A DNA stretch of 16,154 nt, from positions 34,614 to 50,767 of the forward strand of contig DEKL01000029.1 in assembly GCA_002353835.1 (NCBI GenBank), in the 5' to 3' direction. Of the stretch, positions 14,522 to 16,154 are shown in pieces. The position numbers were made by a program, and so were the translations under genes. This stretch comes from Alphaproteobacteria bacterium UBA2723. GTDB lineage: Bacteria > Pseudomonadota > Alphaproteobacteria > RF32 > CAG-239. The notes beneath the pieces are model-generated. The model had not been told where the DNA came from and did not search any database. It was given only the letters and a program-made list of their open reading frames with translations. Position 1 is the first letter of the stretch. Every line of letters begins with the position of its first letter.

Positions 14522-15130
14522 ATGATAAAATTCGCTATTTTTGATGTCGGACAAACAATTTATCCTTTTAGTTTAAGACCATTAAATGATTGGCTTGAAA
14601 AAAACACTACTGAACCTGATTTTTTTCATAACAAGCATTCCGCTTTTGATTATGACTATAACCCCTACATGAAAGGCGAAATTACAAACGAAGAGTTTGC
14701 CGAAGGATTGTGCGTTTTCTGCCATATTCCATACAATAAAACTGTTTTACCAACAATAAATCAAAAATTGCACGCCGGTTGCGGAAAAGCTTTTGATGAA
14801 ACCGTAATTGCCATCCGAAAGCTAAAAAAATCCGGTATTAAGATAGGTATTCTTTCTAATGCTCTTCCGTTACTACATGATACAAAAATCAATCTTGTAC
14901 CCCAAAAATACACCTTTACATCTTATAAATTAGGTTTATTAAAGCCGGATACAGAAATATATCAGACCTTAGCCGATAAACTTCAAGCACCTTACGAACA
15001 GATTCTATTTATTGACGACAAAGAAAAAAACATTACCGCCGCCCGAAAATTAGGTATCAACGGCATAATCTTTACACAAAAAACTATATTAGAAGAAATC
15101 AAACCATACTTACCAAAGGACAATAGCTGA
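14522..15130 (+). CDS. HAD-superfamily hydrolase, YihX-like
   Basis: 202 residues. Motif I is F7-D8-V-G10-Q-T; the nucleophile D8 is present, but the second Asp of the usual D-x-D is Gly. Motif II is L-S-N-A, motif III is the Lys of G-L-L-K-P-D, motif IV is F-I-D-D-K-E-K-N. The cap segment K51-G-E-I-T-N-E-E-F-A-E-G-L-C strongly resembles the matching part of E. coli YihX, an alpha-D-glucose-1-phosphate phosphatase, which as I recall also has F-D-x-G at motif I. A similar sugar-phosphate activity is therefore possible but not shown. AAAAGG lies 5 nt before the ATG. The stop overlaps the ybaK start (TGATG), so the pair is coupled. Confidence 0.91.
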   Translation: MIKFAIFDVGQTIYPFSLRPLNDWLEKNTTEPDFFHNKHSAFDYDYNPYMKGEITNEEFAEGLCVFCHIPYNKTVLPTINQKLHAGCGKAFDETVIAIRKLKKSGIKIGILSNALPLLHDTKINLVPQKYTFTSYKLGLLKPDTEIYQTLADKLQAPYEQILFIDDKEKNITAARKLGINGIIFTQKTILEEIKPYLPKDNS

Positions 15131-15606
15131 TGTCTGCAAACTTAAAAACCAATGCCATGCGCATTTTAGATAAGCATAAAATTACCTACAAGGACTATGT
15201 TTTCTCTGCGGATAGTTCCACCACTGGCGTGGATATCGCGACCATCTTGGGCGAAAATCCGGCACAAGTTTTTAAGACTTTGGTCACCACCGGCAAAACC
15301 GGAAATCACTATGTGTTTATGGTGCCGGTCGCCGAAGAATTGGATTTAAAAAAAGCCGCCCTTGCCGTTAATGAAAAATATATAGAAATGCTCAAACAAA
15401 AAGATTTACTGCCTTTAACCGGCTATGTACACGGCGGTTGTTCGCCGATTGGTATGAAAAAACAATTTAAAACCGTTGCCCATATATCCGCGGAAAATTT
15501 CCCCACAATTTTCTTTTCTGCCGGTGCCGTCGGCCATCAGGTAGAATTACCACTATCTGCCTTAAAAACAATTATTCCGCTCCTAACGGCAGATATTATC
15601 ATTTAA
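15130..15606 (+). CDS. ybaK: Cys-tRNA deacylase / trans-editing protein YbaK (EbsC)
   Basis: Hydrolyses mischarged Cys-tRNA(Pro) made by prolyl-tRNA synthetase, a translation-fidelity factor in the cytoplasm. 158 residues, the usual length. The family marks are Q46-V-F-K49-T-L-V, where K49 corresponds to the essential Lys of the family, and G98-Y-V-H-G-G-C-S-P-I-G108, the YbaK signature loop. F-F-S-A-G and the late V-E-L-P motif also fit. ProX and INS-type editing domains share the fold, but the G-G-C-S-P-I-G loop points to YbaK. The start overlaps the upstream HAD stop by one base, with AAAGGA 9 nt before the ATG. Confidence 0.95.
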   Translation: MSANLKTNAMRILDKHKITYKDYVFSADSSTTGVDIATILGENPAQVFKTLVTTGKTGNHYVFMVPVAEELDLKKAALAVNEKYIEMLKQKDLLPLTGYVHGGCSPIGMKKQFKTVAHISAENFPTIFFSAGAVGHQVELPLSALKTIIPLLTADIII

Positions 15607-15640
15607 AAACAAAAACAGCCGGTTTTTACACCGACTGCTT
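15604..15640 (-). terminator. Terminator hairpin between convergent ybaK and the right-edge gene
   Basis: On the minus strand CAGTCGGT (15637-15630) pairs with ACCGGCTG (15623-15616) over a 6-nt loop, with one U-G wobble, and is followed by TTTTTGTTTTT. Read on the plus strand the wobble becomes a C-A mismatch and the T-tract is poor, so it mainly serves the minus-strand gene, though it may stop ybaK transcription partly. Confidence 0.75.
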
Positions 15641-15645
15641 TGTTC

Positions 15646-16152
15646 TTAAACCTGAGAGATAAGCCCTCTTTCATCAACCCTGCCATAGAGCGTATCTTCG
15701 TTGGTTATTACCCGATAGACACGTGTCAGCTGGGTTTCCTGATACATCACCGCACAATCTGTGGCAATGAATTTCTGGCAATCCGGCTCAATATAAATCT
15801 TAAGAGCCTCCCCCGCATTAAACGAATACGGTTTGCCATCGACTATAACCACTGTGCGAAAGTTCTCCCGCCTGTCCGGCAAAACGGTAAACTGTCCCTG
15901 CTGACCGGAATACGCAACACCCGCCACACACTCCAAGAAGTTTGGATACTGCGGGCGCATGGAAAACGGTAAAATTCTCTTGATACCGCTCTCGGTTGTT
16001 AATCGCCAGTCCGTTGAAGAAACGAAGTTCATACCGTTATGCCCGATAACGAGAGCGATTCTCGCCTCTTTGATGGGTTCACCGAGCATAAACCCCACAC
16101 ACTTTTTAACCTGCTCCGCGCTGTTATACACCGGATTAAAGGTCTCTTTCAT
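15646..16152 (-). CDS. Hypothetical protein, possibly continuing beyond the right edge
   Basis: At least 168 residues ending at TAA (15648-15646). The ATG at 16152 is only 2 nt from the edge, so no ribosome site can be seen and the real start may lie outside. No family is recognised. The protein appears soluble and mixed alpha/beta, with no membrane helix. Visible stretches are R31-I-A-L-V-I-G-H-N-G, P82-N-F-L-E-C-V-A-G-V and a beta-like T-V-V-I-V-D-G-K-P-Y-S-F near 111-122. Cysteines at 18, 75, 125 and 132 form no obvious metal site. It converges on ybaK with a terminator between them. Confidence 0.75.
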   Translation of the reverse strand: MKETFNPVYNSAEQVKKCVGFMLGEPIKEARIALVIGHNGMNFVSSTDWRLTTESGIKRILPFSMRPQYPNFLECVAGVAYSGQQGQFTVLPDRRENFRTVVIVDGKPYSFNAGEALKIYIEPDCQKFIATDCAVMYQETQLTRVYRVITNEDTLYGRVDERGLISQV

Positions 16153-16154
16153 TC

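Noticed and set aside
1..16154. CRISPR arrays, insertion sequences, tRNA genes, prophage borders
   Set aside because: No regularly spaced repeats, transposase motifs, terminal inverted repeats or tRNA cloverleaf with CCA were seen on either strand.

Overview
This is an AT-rich bacterial stretch using the standard bacterial code: TAA, TAG and TGA all act as stops. Shine-Dalgarno (SD) sites are clear and several genes overlap through TAATG or TGATG junctions. The gene set (complete GlgB, a short NfeD next to a stomatin-like protein, a DUF2934 protein, YbaK) and the pattern of an AT-rich genome with many CCG and GCC codons would suit an uncultured, possibly gut-associated, alphaproteobacterium. 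That assignment is inference; no rRNA or marker gene fixes it.

Positions 1-7945 (minus strand) hold a tightly packed operon transcribed leftwards: glgB (branching enzyme), glgX (debranching enzyme), malQ (4-alpha-glucanotransferase), then a membrane GT-C glycosyltransferase-like gene that runs off the left edge. Together the first three build and trim branches on glycogen and recycle the short maltodextrins. The catalytic Asp/Glu/Asp triad is intact in all three. glgA, glgC and glgP are not in the window.

Positions 7946-8593 are a long A/T-tract spacer between the glycogen operon and rightward genes. It is followed by a small, probably well expressed gene for a DUF2934 domain with a Lys/Ser tail, which has its own promoter and a clear terminator.

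Positions 8951-13767 (plus strand) encode an MFS transporter, a short NfeD, a stomatin/SPFH protein, a small three-helix membrane protein, and a 531-residue protein with a possible remote resemblance to RelA/SpoT nucleotidyltransferases. The nfeD leader can fold into an 18-bp hairpin that buries its Shine-Dalgarno sequence in a run of U-G and C-G pairs, much like a 'fourU' RNA thermometer. This is the strongest unlabelled structure in the window.

Positions 13770-16152 hold a minus-strand HAD phosphatase that starts at TTG, then a divergent plus-strand pair (a YihX-like HAD protein and ybaK, overlapping by one base). A minus-strand hypothetical gene enters from the right edge, with a terminator hairpin between it and ybaK.
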